DNA from: Catalinimonas alkaloidigena
GTDB taxonomy: Bacteria > Bacteroidota > Bacteroidia > Cytophagales > Flexibacteraceae
DNA length: 64,000 nt
Assembly (NCBI RefSeq): GCF_900100765.1
Contig: NZ_FNFO01000005.1
Location: 62,001-126,000, forward strand
Reading direction: 5' to 3'
Below are positions 36,391 through 44,072 of this stretch, in pieces (the stretch's first letter is position 1; every line of letters begins with the position of its first letter). Below the pieces are notes generated by a model, which was not told the origin of the DNA, did no database searches, and saw only the letters and a program-made list of their open reading frames with translations. A program made the position numbers and the translations under genes.

Positions 36391-36828
36391 ATGTTTTCCT
36401 TTTTTAAGTCCCTGACCTCGGCTCTGCTGGCGGCCTTCGTCCTTCTGCTCGGCGCCTGCGCCCCCGATGAGCCCGCCAATCCTCTGCGTTTCCAGGAAAG
36501 CGACCTGACGCTCTCGTCCTCGCACGATACCGTCACGGTGCAGTTAACGCTGGAGCGCCCCGCCGCCGAAAATACACCCATCACCCTCACGATGCAGTCG
36601 AACCGCCTGGTGCACGGCAATCAGTTTACGGTCGAACCGGCTTCGCTGGAAGTGAACGGCACGGTGTTTCTGGCCCTGGCCAAAGGCGCACAGACCACTT
36701 CGTTTCAGGTGGTGAAACTGGGCACACCGCCCCTCGAAGGCGACGAGCAAATTCGCTTTACGCTGGCATCTACCCAGAACGGCATCACGATCGGCACGCC
36801 GGCCAGCGTCATTATTTCCGTCCGGTAA
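36391..36828 (+). CDS. Small lipoprotein of the iron-uptake locus
   Basis: 145 residues from the ATG at 36391, chosen because it gives a lipoprotein signal (LLAAFVLLLGACAPDEP, lipobox LGAC); an upstream frame start at 36295 overlaps the receptor stop. The mature part is beta-rich (DTVTVQLTLERPAAENTPIT, EGDEQIRFTLASTQNGITIG) and looks like a single Calx-beta/Ig-like sandwich; the D-E-x-x-R-F strand fits Calx-beta. It lies 92 bp after the receptor and 29 bp before the PepSY gene, all on the same strand, so it is probably co-expressed and could be a surface partner of the receptor. No homologue is recognised. Confidence 0.75.
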   Translation: MFSFFKSLTSALLAAFVLLLGACAPDEPANPLRFQESDLTLSSSHDTVTVQLTLERPAAENTPITLTMQSNRLVHGNQFTVEPASLEVNGTVFLALAKGAQTTSFQVVKLGTPPLEGDEQIRFTLASTQNGITIGTPASVIISVR

Positions 36829-36857
36829 TCACGTTTCTACCCAAATCGCGTTCTATC

Positions 36858-38033
36858 ATGGCTTCTCCTTCCCCCTCGTTCAATTTGCGGAAACTTTTTA
36901 ACGATCTGCACCTGTGGCTCGGCATCGCCAGCGGCCTGGTTCTGTTTCTGGTGTGCCTCAGCGGAACGGTCTATACCTTCCGGTCCGAAATTGAGGAAGC
37001 CCTTGCCTCCGAAAAATACCGCATCAACGTCCCCGCAGAAGCGGTGCGCCTGTCGCCGGAAACCATTCTTCGGCAATTGCAACAGACGCAGGCGGGCGTG
37101 GTCGGCGCCATCACCGTCCCGGCCGACCCGGCTCGTCCGTACGAAGTCAGCGTCAAGACGTCGCCGGAAGAGCGACACGGCACCACCTTCCTGATCAATC
37201 CCTACACCGGCACGGTACAAGGCACTACCGAAAGCGCCGCGGCCGACTTCTTCATGTTCATGTTTCGGATGCACCGCTGGCTGCTGATGGAACAGAGCGT
37301 GGGACGCGTGATTGTGGGCGTGTCGACGCTGATTTTCGTATCTCTGATCCTGACGGGACTGGTGCTCTGGTGGCCGAAGAAACGCAAACAGTGGAAACAA
37401 GGCTTCACGGTGAAAACGTCGGGCAACTGGAAACGCATCAACCACGACCTGCACAACACGCTGGGCTTCTACGCTTTTGGGTTGTTGCTGGTCATGGCCC
37501 TGACCGGCCTGTGCTGGTCGTTCGAATGGTACCGCGACGGCTTGAGCAACGTGTTGGGGGCCAAGGTATTCGGCGGACGAGGCGGCAAACCGACGCAGGT
37601 GGCCCCCCACCCCGAGATGACCGCCCTGCCGGCTTCGGCGTTTCTTACCCTGGCTGACGAGCAGTTGCCTTACGAAGGCGATACACAACTTTCCCTCCCC
37701 AACGACCCGGAAACGGCGGTCACCGTGCGTAAGCATCGGGTTGGGTTCTTTGCCCTGGCGGCGTCCGACAAGCTGGAGTTTGATCCGTACACGGGCGAAG
37801 TACTGAAGCAGGAAATCTTTGCGGACAAACCTCTGAACGAACAGATCGCCGGCCTGATCCGCCCGCTCCACACCGGCGAAGTTTACGGCACCTTTTCCAA
37901 GATCCTTTACTTTCTGGCCTGCCTGATCGGCACCAGCCTGCCCGTTACCGGTACGATCATCTGGATCAACAAGCTGAAGAAGAAAGTCAAAAGACAAAAA
38001 TCGGCCGCGCGGCAACCGCAACCGGTACGCTAA
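36858..38033 (+). CDS. PepSY-associated TM protein (iron-regulated membrane protein)
   Basis: 391 residues, PepSY_TM family. First TM helix with FNDLHLWLGIASGLVLFLVC (about 12-31), a periplasmic part, a pair of central TM helices (VIVGVSTLIFVSLILTGLVL near 156, then FYAFGLLLVMALTGLCWSFE near 205), a second PepSY-like part (FFALAASDKLEFDPYTGEVL), and a last TM with PLHTGEVYGTFSKILYFLAC. The His residues in DLHLW, MHRW, DLHN and PLHTGE are conserved in the family and may bind haem. These proteins are linked to ferric-siderophore reduction at the inner membrane. It ends 8 bp before the convergent rhamnosidase gene. Confidence 0.9.
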   Translation: MASPSPSFNLRKLFNDLHLWLGIASGLVLFLVCLSGTVYTFRSEIEEALASEKYRINVPAEAVRLSPETILRQLQQTQAGVVGAITVPADPARPYEVSVKTSPEERHGTTFLINPYTGTVQGTTESAAADFFMFMFRMHRWLLMEQSVGRVIVGVSTLIFVSLILTGLVLWWPKKRKQWKQGFTVKTSGNWKRINHDLHNTLGFYAFGLLLVMALTGLCWSFEWYRDGLSNVLGAKVFGGRGGKPTQVAPHPEMTALPASAFLTLADEQLPYEGDTQLSLPNDPETAVTVRKHRVGFFALAASDKLEFDPYTGEVLKQEIFADKPLNEQIAGLIRPLHTGEVYGTFSKILYFLACLIGTSLPVTGTIIWINKLKKKVKRQKSAARQPQPVR

Positions 38034-38041
38034 GGCGGCCC

Positions 38042-40756
38042 TTAGCGGATCTCAAACGCGTACGTACCGGACATGAGCTCGTAGACGTGCGCGCCTTCCG
38101 ACGTGCTCAGGAGCCGAATGTTGAGGTTCCCTCTTTGGACCGGCTTGCCGCTTTCGTAGACTTTCTGGTCTTTGCCGACCGGCAGAGTCAGATGGGCGGT
38201 AGCGTTCGGCGGAACGGTCGCGGTGTAGAGGAGGCGTTTCCCCGTCTGTTTCCAGGCCGACCGAATCGTTCCGTACGGCCCGTCGTGCGCCGCCGTGAAG
38301 GCATCCAGGCCCGGCACCACGTGCGGCGTAAGTTGCACACGTTTGAAACCGGGCTGCGCTGGATCGGGATGGATGCCGCCCAGCCCTTTGTAAAGCCACG
38401 CCCCGATTTCCCCGAACATGATGTGGTTCAGCGAGATGTCGTTCGCCGCCTGGATGTCCCAGTTTTCGTACAGGGTGGTAGCGCCGTTCACGATCCACCA
38501 ACCCCACGACGGGTACGTTTCCTGTGCCGCCACCCGGTAGGCCACGTCGGCATAACCGTTTTCGCTGAGGGCGTTGAGAATGGCCTTCGTGCCGAGCAAC
38601 CCCACATCGAGGTGATAGTCATCGGCCGCGACCCGTTCTGCCAGGTTGGCGGCCACTTTGGCCCGCAACTCGTCGGGCACCAGTCCCCAGTATAAGGATA
38701 CGCTTAGCTCGGTCTGCAACCCGCTGCCGTACAGGCCGGTTTCCCGGTCCAGGTACTTGGCGTTGTAGGCAGCTTTGATCTTGGCGGCCAGCGCGGCGTA
38801 GTTCCGGGCGTCGTCGGGGTGCCCCAACAGGTGCGCCGCCTGTGCCAGAATGGTTGCATCCGCAAAGTAATACGCCGAAGAAGTTAACTCGACCGGCGAT
38901 TTCGACTTGACGGGCACCCAGTCGCCCAGCCCCCAGGCGGTCAGGCCCGTGGGGCTGAGGTCGGTGATGTGGTCGACGTACCGCCGCATGTTGTCGTAAC
39001 AGGCAGCCAGCAGCGTGGTGTCGCCGTAAAACAGGTAGATGTTCCAGGGAATGATGGCGATGGTGCTGGTCCAGTCGGGCCCGTTGCCCCACTCGTAGCC
39101 CCAGCCGTCGGTCGGAATGATGGAGGGCAACACGCCGTTCGGCTGTTGTTCGTCGCGGTGGTCGGCCAGCCATTTCTCGTAGATCGTGATGCCATCGAAG
39201 CTGTACAGCCCCGTTTCGCTGGCGATGTGCGCGTCGCCCGTCCAGCCGTTTTTCTCCCGTTGCGGGCAATCGGTCGGGTACCCGAACAGGTTGGCGAGGT
39301 ACGAGTGGTTCGTGGCCGCCCAGATCTGGTCGAGCGTCGGGTTAGAAGATGAGATTTCGCCGACGGGCGGCACATCGCTGTGCATGAAGTAGCCCGTCAG
39401 ACTTTCCTGCGTCAGGCGGACGGGGCGGTTGCTGGTCACCTCCACGTACTGAAAGCCTTTGTAGTTGAAGCGCGGCATAAACGTCTCCTCGCCCTTCCCG
39501 CTCAGGATGAAAATGTCGGTTTGGAACGGATCGCTCTCGTCGGTTGGGCGGTAATGAACATCGATGTTGGAGAGGTCGACGTGGCCGTTGGGATACACCC
39601 GCTCGCCGTGTTTCAGGCGCAGTACCGTCCCTGCCTCCCCCCGCGCCCGCAGTTGACTCACGCCCGAAATGTTCCGGCCGAGGTCGAACACGTAGGTCGT
39701 ATCGTTCAGGCGCTCAATGCGCTGCGTCGGCACCGTCTCTACGTTGCGAATGGGGTGCAATGCCTGGGCCACGATGTTTGGGGAAGGTGCACTGCGTAGC
39801 ATCACGTCGTGCCAGGCCGTATCGACAAACGCGGCGGTGTTCCAGCCGGGTTGTTCGCGTCGGGCGTCGTAGTGTTCGGCCGTATAAATGCTGTTGAAAA
39901 TCACCGGGCTGAGGTGCGTTTTCCAGTCTTTTCCGGACGAAATCGTTTCAACCGAACCGTCCTCGTAGGTAATGCGCAGGTCCAGGCAAAAGGTGGGGCG
40001 GTTCCGCCAGGGCGCTTTGTCGAAATACCAGACGGCCGTCGACTGGTGGTTGTACCAGCCGTTGCCCAACAGCACCCCGATGGCGTTATCGCCACGTTGC
40101 AGTTGCGCCGTGACGTCGTGCGTCACGTAAAGGGTCCGCCGGTCGAAGCGGGTGTACATCGGGTCGAGCCGGTGGTTCCCGATGGGCTGTCCGTTGATTG
40201 ACAGTTCGAACAAGCCTGCCGCGGCGATGTAGGCCCGTGCCTGTTTGATCTTTTTAGACACCCGAAATACCTTCCGGAAATAGGGTGCAGGTTTGAGGTT
40301 CGGGTCCTGGTTGTCGCTGATCCACGCGCCCTGCCAATTTGCTTGTGCCATCATCCCCATCTCGAAACGAGCCGCGCCCGCCGGCGTTTTGCGGGTTCTG
40401 TCCTGATCCCAGATCGTTACCTGCCAGTAGTACCGGGTGAACGGCTGCAACGGCTTTCCCGCGTAGCGCACCAGTTGTTGATTCGTCGTCTGCTTGCCTG
40501 AATCCCACACATCGCCCCGCCCCTGCATCACCGCCAGCGAATCGGTCCCGACGACCAGTTGATACGCCGTTTGCCGGGCACCCCGCCGGTCGTCCTCCAT
40601 CCGCCACGTGAAGCGTGGCTGTGCCGCGTCGAGTCCTAGAGGATTTTCCAGGTACTCGCACCGGAGTTGTACGGGTTGCGCACAAAGGAGGGTGGAAAAA
40701 AAACAGCTGAAGATCAGAGCAAAAAAACCAAGATACTGTGACAGGAAGGGTTGCAT
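38042..40756 (-). CDS. Secreted alpha-L-rhamnosidase, GH78 family
   Basis: 904 residues with a signal peptide (FFALIFSCFFSTLLCAQ). Fold order is that of Bac_rhamnosid enzymes: an N-terminal fibronectin-like domain (LRCEYLENPLGLDAAQPRFT), two jelly-roll domains (about 165-330: AWISDNQDPNLKPAPYFRK, then RAYIAAAGLFELSINGQPIG), a catalytic (alpha/alpha)6 barrel (about 440-780) with FGYPTDCPQREKNGWTGDAH and ETGLYSFDGITIYEKWLADH, and a C-terminal beta domain (RLLYTATVPPNATAHLTLPV). The CPQREKNGWTGD region carries the acidic residues used in catalysis by this family. It removes terminal rhamnose from plant glycosides or pectin RG-I side chains. It sits convergent with the PepSY gene; the promoter is in the AT-rich region after 40756. 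Confidence 0.9.
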   Translation of the reverse strand: MQPFLSQYLGFFALIFSCFFSTLLCAQPVQLRCEYLENPLGLDAAQPRFTWRMEDDRRGARQTAYQLVVGTDSLAVMQGRGDVWDSGKQTTNQQLVRYAGKPLQPFTRYYWQVTIWDQDRTRKTPAGAARFEMGMMAQANWQGAWISDNQDPNLKPAPYFRKVFRVSKKIKQARAYIAAAGLFELSINGQPIGNHRLDPMYTRFDRRTLYVTHDVTAQLQRGDNAIGVLLGNGWYNHQSTAVWYFDKAPWRNRPTFCLDLRITYEDGSVETISSGKDWKTHLSPVIFNSIYTAEHYDARREQPGWNTAAFVDTAWHDVMLRSAPSPNIVAQALHPIRNVETVPTQRIERLNDTTYVFDLGRNISGVSQLRARGEAGTVLRLKHGERVYPNGHVDLSNIDVHYRPTDESDPFQTDIFILSGKGEETFMPRFNYKGFQYVEVTSNRPVRLTQESLTGYFMHSDVPPVGEISSSNPTLDQIWAATNHSYLANLFGYPTDCPQREKNGWTGDAHIASETGLYSFDGITIYEKWLADHRDEQQPNGVLPSIIPTDGWGYEWGNGPDWTSTIAIIPWNIYLFYGDTTLLAACYDNMRRYVDHITDLSPTGLTAWGLGDWVPVKSKSPVELTSSAYYFADATILAQAAHLLGHPDDARNYAALAAKIKAAYNAKYLDRETGLYGSGLQTELSVSLYWGLVPDELRAKVAANLAERVAADDYHLDVGLLGTKAILNALSENGYADVAYRVAAQETYPSWGWWIVNGATTLYENWDIQAANDISLNHIMFGEIGAWLYKGLGGIHPDPAQPGFKRVQLTPHVVPGLDAFTAAHDGPYGTIRSAWKQTGKRLLYTATVPPNATAHLTLPVGKDQKVYESGKPVQRGNLNIRLLSTSEGAHVYELMSGTYAFEIR

Positions 40757-40862
40757 AGCAAGGGAACGGATTAGGCTCTAAAAGTAGAGAAGCGTCGTTA
40801 GTTGGCGTTAGAATGGTCGCCACACCTTCTAAAATTGTTTTTGCAGGGGCGTACACCTAATT

Positions 40863-40890
40863 CTATAAAAGCAAGGGTTTGCTTTTATAG
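40863..40890. repeat. Perfect 12-bp dyad at the edge of the AT-rich islet
   Basis: CTATAAAAGCAA, 4-nt loop GGGT, then the exact complement. It lies between the divergent rhamnosidase (ends of promoter side at 40756) and the orphan gene at 41047. There is no T-run, so an operator or a boundary structure is more likely than a terminator. Confidence 0.6.
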
Positions 40891-41046
40891 CAAAGTCAGA
40901 TGATTTGTAAGTTATTTTACTTCAGAATGGGCTTTTCATTCACTAAAGGAGCCATTCTACTCTCAAATCAATCTACAAATCAGATCGTTTTGCGATATTA
41001 CCGTTGGTTGCTATATCATTCAAATAGTTCAATCTCATAAGACAAA

Positions 41047-41394
41047 ATGATAAACATATATACTATTGACTTTGACGAATCAGCACCAACCATGGATAAG
41101 TTGATTCTTACCATGAACAATGCAGGTCTAGAAATTGAGTATCACCCCAAGGTTAATGCGACGCTGATAAGCAAAAAGAAAACCATAGATTACGCTGTAC
41201 ATGTTGATATGTTTGACAATGTTTATAGCGTATTCGCTTATCGAAATGAAATGTTTTATTTATTCGGTGCAACCATCTGTGCGTTGATTGATTTAGGAGG
41301 CAGCTTAAGAGGGACGTGGAATTTATATGATGTAGTACCAGAATCAATGATAAGCAGATGGGAGCAAGACAAAATAATTAACAATAACATATAA
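41047..41394 (+). CDS. AT-rich orphan hypothetical protein
   Basis: 115 residues with a sensible start (ATAAGACAAAATG) and no match to a family I recognise. The sequence is mixed alpha/beta with no signal peptide or TM helix (first strand INIYTIDFDESAP; ends RWEQDKIINNNI); it is predicted cytoplasmic. Codon use is dominated by A- or T-ending codons and the gene is far poorer in G+C than its neighbours, which suggests recent acquisition. Downstream, the gene for a DUF3037 protein is convergent (44 bp). Size and composition resemble small immunity or orphan proteins carried in islets, but there is no sequence support for such a role. Confidence 0.6.
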   Translation: MINIYTIDFDESAPTMDKLILTMNNAGLEIEYHPKVNATLISKKKTIDYAVHVDMFDNVYSVFAYRNEMFYLFGATICALIDLGGSLRGTWNLYDVVPESMISRWEQDKIINNNI

Positions 41395-41437
41395 ATAAAT
41401 AAAGTACCACCTGTCGTATTTCATTCGTCACTGTTTA

Positions 41438-41827
41438 TTACTCAATCGCGACCAGTTGCCTGAATAGCCGGTCGAGGGTTTCGGAAGGATCGGCGCTAAG
41501 GCCGGGATGGACGGGCGAGGTCTGCACGACGGTGCTGCGGGCGGCGGTGAGCCACCGGAACCGGCCGGCCAATGGAAACTGCCCGATGGGCCCTCCCTCC
41601 TTCCGACCGGCGCAGATCCGCTCAAAAGCCCGAAGCCGCTCCCGTAATTCTCCGCAGTCAATCGTGTTTCCAAAAGCGGCCAGCCGGACTTCCGACAATT
41701 CGTAGCGGATCTGCAAAAAGCCTTTCGGAGCGCACAACAGGATGACGCCCACGTTGAGGAACTCCTCACGCTCCACGCGCGGCACCACGCGGACGACGGC
41801 GTACTCAAACAAGTGCTTTTCGGGCAT
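41438..41827 (-). CDS. DUF3037 family protein
   Basis: 129 residues, the usual length of the family. It opens FEYAVVRVVPRVEREEFLNV then GVILLCAPKGFLQIRYELSE, a diagnostic DUF3037 pattern, with RLRAFERICAGRKEGGPIGQ and a segment FRWLTAARSTVVQTSPVHPG near the end. Soluble, no catalytic motif. It overlaps the upstream HipA-like gene by 23 bp on the same strand. That pair is a repeated gene order in diverse bacteria, so the two products are likely to act together, possibly with DUF3037 modulating the kinase; the mechanism is unknown. Confidence 0.85.
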   Translation of the reverse strand: MPEKHLFEYAVVRVVPRVEREEFLNVGVILLCAPKGFLQIRYELSEVRLAAFGNTIDCGELRERLRAFERICAGRKEGGPIGQFPLAGRFRWLTAARSTVVQTSPVHPGLSADPSETLDRLFRQLVAIE

Positions 41828-42614
41828 GTTCCGCAGCGTTTACAAACAGGTCCGACGCGGCAAGGCGCGTCGTCAGAAATTGAAAATAGACGTCTCGCTG
41901 TTCGTCCGGCGTACCGGGAATGGACGCGTCGGTTAGCCAGGCGTCGGGCACCAACGCGACGATGGCGGCGATCCGGTCCGGCGTCAGGCGTTCCCGAAAT
42001 TCGGCATCGACGGCTTCCAGTTCCGTCGCCCAGGGCAGTAAGACATGGTCTTTGATGGCGGCAAACGGGCGTCGGCTTTGCCCTTCCCAGCTTTCCCAGT
42101 TGTGATGAAAGTAAAGCGACGCCCCGTGGTCGATCAACCACAGTTCCTTGTGCCACGTCAGCATGTTGGTGTTGCGCGCCGTGCGGTCTACGTTGGTAAT
42201 CAGGCAATCGAGCCAGACGACCTGCGAGGCTAGCCGCGCATCGATGGTTGTTACCAGTGGATCGAACGTGATGGCTCCGGAGAGGTAATGCAACCCGAGG
42301 TTCAGCCCCTCGCTGGCCCGCAGCAGATCCTGAATTTCCTCGTCACCTTCCGAGCGCCCGAAGGCTTCGTCGAGTTCAGCGAAGACCAGCTCCGGTACGT
42401 TGAAGCCGAGTAGCCGGGCAATCTCACCTGAGATCAGTTCCGCAATCAGGGCTTTCGGCCCCTGCCCCGCCCCCCGAAACTTCAGGACGTACAGAAACTC
42501 GTCGTCGGCTTCGGCCAAGGCGGGGAGCGACCCGCCTTCGCGCAGGGGCGTGACGTAGCGGATCACCTGCACCGTCCGCAGTTCCGGCGCGCGCGCCATC
42601 GATTCATGTGCCAT
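41805..42614 (-). CDS. HipA-like kinase domain protein
   Basis: 269 residues. The order of conserved segments is that of the HipA_2 (HipA-like kinase) family: an N-terminal strand with LYVLKFRGAGQGPKALIAEL (nucleotide-binding region with conserved Lys), ISGEIARLLGFNVPELVFAE, a long helical linker, and the active-site part VVWLDCLITNVDRTARNTNM followed by WLIDHGASLYFHHNW, where NVDRTARNTN and LIDHG match the catalytic loop (D-x-x-x-x-N) and Asp metal ligand. It is about 170 residues shorter than the HipA toxin and lacks the HipB-type partner. Kinase activity is inference. The DUF3037 gene follows, overlapping by 23 bp. Confidence 0.88.
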   Translation of the reverse strand: MAHESMARAPELRTVQVIRYVTPLREGGSLPALAEADDEFLYVLKFRGAGQGPKALIAELISGEIARLLGFNVPELVFAELDEAFGRSEGDEEIQDLLRASEGLNLGLHYLSGAITFDPLVTTIDARLASQVVWLDCLITNVDRTARNTNMLTWHKELWLIDHGASLYFHHNWESWEGQSRRPFAAIKDHVLLPWATELEAVDAEFRERLTPDRIAAIVALVPDAWLTDASIPGTPDEQRDVYFQFLTTRLAASDLFVNAAEHARKALV

Positions 42615-42968
42615 ACATCACTTAATTTCTTTCGTCAACCCTGCAACCGGTGCGAAAGTTGGGTGGAAAAATAGCGTAAATTGTCGAACCCGGCGTAACG
42701 GGGCGTTGCGCGAGATGCCCTCCGGAGAAGCCTCACGGGTTCGGCCCGTCCGGCCCATTGTACTAAAAACAGGCTTGGTCTGCCGTTGAGAAAGGCCTCG
42801 GTCGACACATTGAACTTCCTTCCTCCTTAACAGAGCTGGAGGTACGAGAAGAAAGCATTGCTTTCCAAGGCCTTGAAACAAAATTTGTTAATCTCGTACA
42901 ACCAAAGTGAGTGGCGTGGGCTTTCTTGAAATGCGCATGCCCTCCACACAACTTTATAAGACAACAAC
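42615..42968. other. Divergent intergenic region with nested dyads
   Basis: 354 bp between the HipA-like gene (minus) and the aldo/keto reductase gene (plus), so it should hold both promoters. The plus-strand half contains the nested inverted repeats described at 42842-42899. No coding frame here is convincing. Confidence 0.6.
42842..42899 (+). promoter_or_regulatory. Nested inverted repeats before the aldo/keto reductase gene
   Basis: Outer 7-bp repeat GTACGAG (42842-42848) with CTCGTAC (42893-42899) encloses three more: GAAAGC/GCTTTC (42851-42865), the palindrome CAAGGCCTTG (42866-42875) and AACAAA/TTTGTT (42877-42889). Drawn as RNA it would be a cloverleaf-like leader 70 nt before the ATG. 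No known riboswitch is recognised. Confidence 0.4.
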
Positions 42969-43973
42969 ATGCACTACCGAACTTTAGGAAAATCAGACCT
43001 GGCGGTCTCTGCAATCACCTTCGGCGCCTGGGCAGCCGGCGGCTGGATGTGGGGCGGCAACGATCGGAAAGACGCCATTGAAGCCATCCAGGCGGCGTAT
43101 GACCTGGGCGTCACTTCCATTGATACCGCGCCGATCTACGGCATGGGGAACAGCGAAGAAATCGTCGGCGAAGCGATCAAGGGACTTCCGCGCGACCAAG
43201 TACAGCTCCTGACCAAATACGGCATGCGCTGGGACCTGGACCAGCCCCGAGGCGATTTTGCGTTTAAAACGGAAACGAACGAGCGGGAGAAAGTAGACGT
43301 CTACAAATACGCCAGCCGCGACAGCATCCGCCGTGAATGCGAAAACAGCCTCCGACGGCTGGGTGTCGACTACATCGACCTCTACCAGATCCACTGGCCC
43401 GACTCCACCACACCGATTCAGGAGACCATGGAAACCGTGGCGGAACTTATCAAGGAAGGCAAAATTCGCTACGCCGGGGTGTCGAACTACAGCGCCGCGC
43501 AACTGGCCGAGGCGCAACAGTACGTCGACGTGGTGTCCAACCAGGTACCTTACAGCATGGTGAAGCGCGACATTGAAACCGAACTGGTGCCTTATTGCCT
43601 CGAACACCAGACGTCTATCCTGGCGTACAGTCCGCTGCAACGGGGCTTGCTGACCGGTAAAATGAAGCCCGGCTACGAGTTCGGCAAAGGCGATCACCGG
43701 GCGGGGATGTCGTACTTCACCGACGAAAATCTGCAACGGGTGAACGCCTTCCTGTCGAAAATAAAGCCGCTGGCCGACGAGAAAGGTGCTACGCTGAGCC
43801 AGTTGGTCATCCGCTGGACGATCGAACAGCCCGGCATCACGGTGGCGTTGGTCGGTGCCCGCAACCGGCAACAGGCCGAACAAAACGCCCAGGCGCAGAA
43901 CCTCCACCTCTCTTCTGAGGAACTGAACCTGATCTCCGAACACCTGGAACAGCTCGAACTGGCGGAAGCTTAA
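42969..43973 (+). CDS. Aldo/keto reductase
   Basis: 334 residues. The catalytic tetrad segments are in place: DTAPIYGMGNSEE (Asp and Tyr), VQLLTKYGMRW (Lys) and LYQIHWPDSTTPIQE (His). The NADPH-binding C-terminal part holds VALVGARNRQQAEQNAQA. N-terminus HYRTLGKSDLAVSAITFGAW is that of the general stress/aldo-keto reductase (YhdN-like) group. It reduces aldehydes or sugars using NADPH; the substrate is unknown. It stands alone on the plus strand and is followed by a strong terminator. Confidence 0.92.
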   Translation: MHYRTLGKSDLAVSAITFGAWAAGGWMWGGNDRKDAIEAIQAAYDLGVTSIDTAPIYGMGNSEEIVGEAIKGLPRDQVQLLTKYGMRWDLDQPRGDFAFKTETNEREKVDVYKYASRDSIRRECENSLRRLGVDYIDLYQIHWPDSTTPIQETMETVAELIKEGKIRYAGVSNYSAAQLAEAQQYVDVVSNQVPYSMVKRDIETELVPYCLEHQTSILAYSPLQRGLLTGKMKPGYEFGKGDHRAGMSYFTDENLQRVNAFLSKIKPLADEKGATLSQLVIRWTIEQPGITVALVGARNRQQAEQNAQAQNLHLSSEELNLISEHLEQLELAEA

Positions 43974-43992
43974 GCGCTGGCGATAACCCATT

Positions 43993-44037
43993 AAGGCCGC
44001 TTGAAACGTCTCCTAGCAATGCGTTTCAAGCGGCCTT
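43993..44037 (+). terminator. Terminator between aldo/keto reductase and GMC oxidoreductase genes
   Basis: Perfect 16-bp stem (43993-44008 with 44022-44037), 13-nt loop, 19 bp past the plus-strand stop codon. It lies between convergent genes and can act in both directions: T-rich GTTTATG on the plus side, TTAATG on the minus side. Confidence 0.85.
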
Positions 44038-44072
44038 GTTTATGGGTAAAGCAGTATTTCGCCGGAATTGGA

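Noticed and set aside
41438-42614. HipA toxin with HipB antitoxin.
   Set aside because: There is no HipB-like HTH protein next to it and the kinase is much shorter than HipA; the partner is DUF3037.
42842-42899. A possible tRNA-like gene from the cloverleaf-like repeats.
   Set aside because: Loops are far too short, there is no T-psi-C or D-loop sequence and no anticodon loop; kept only as a regulatory-structure finding.
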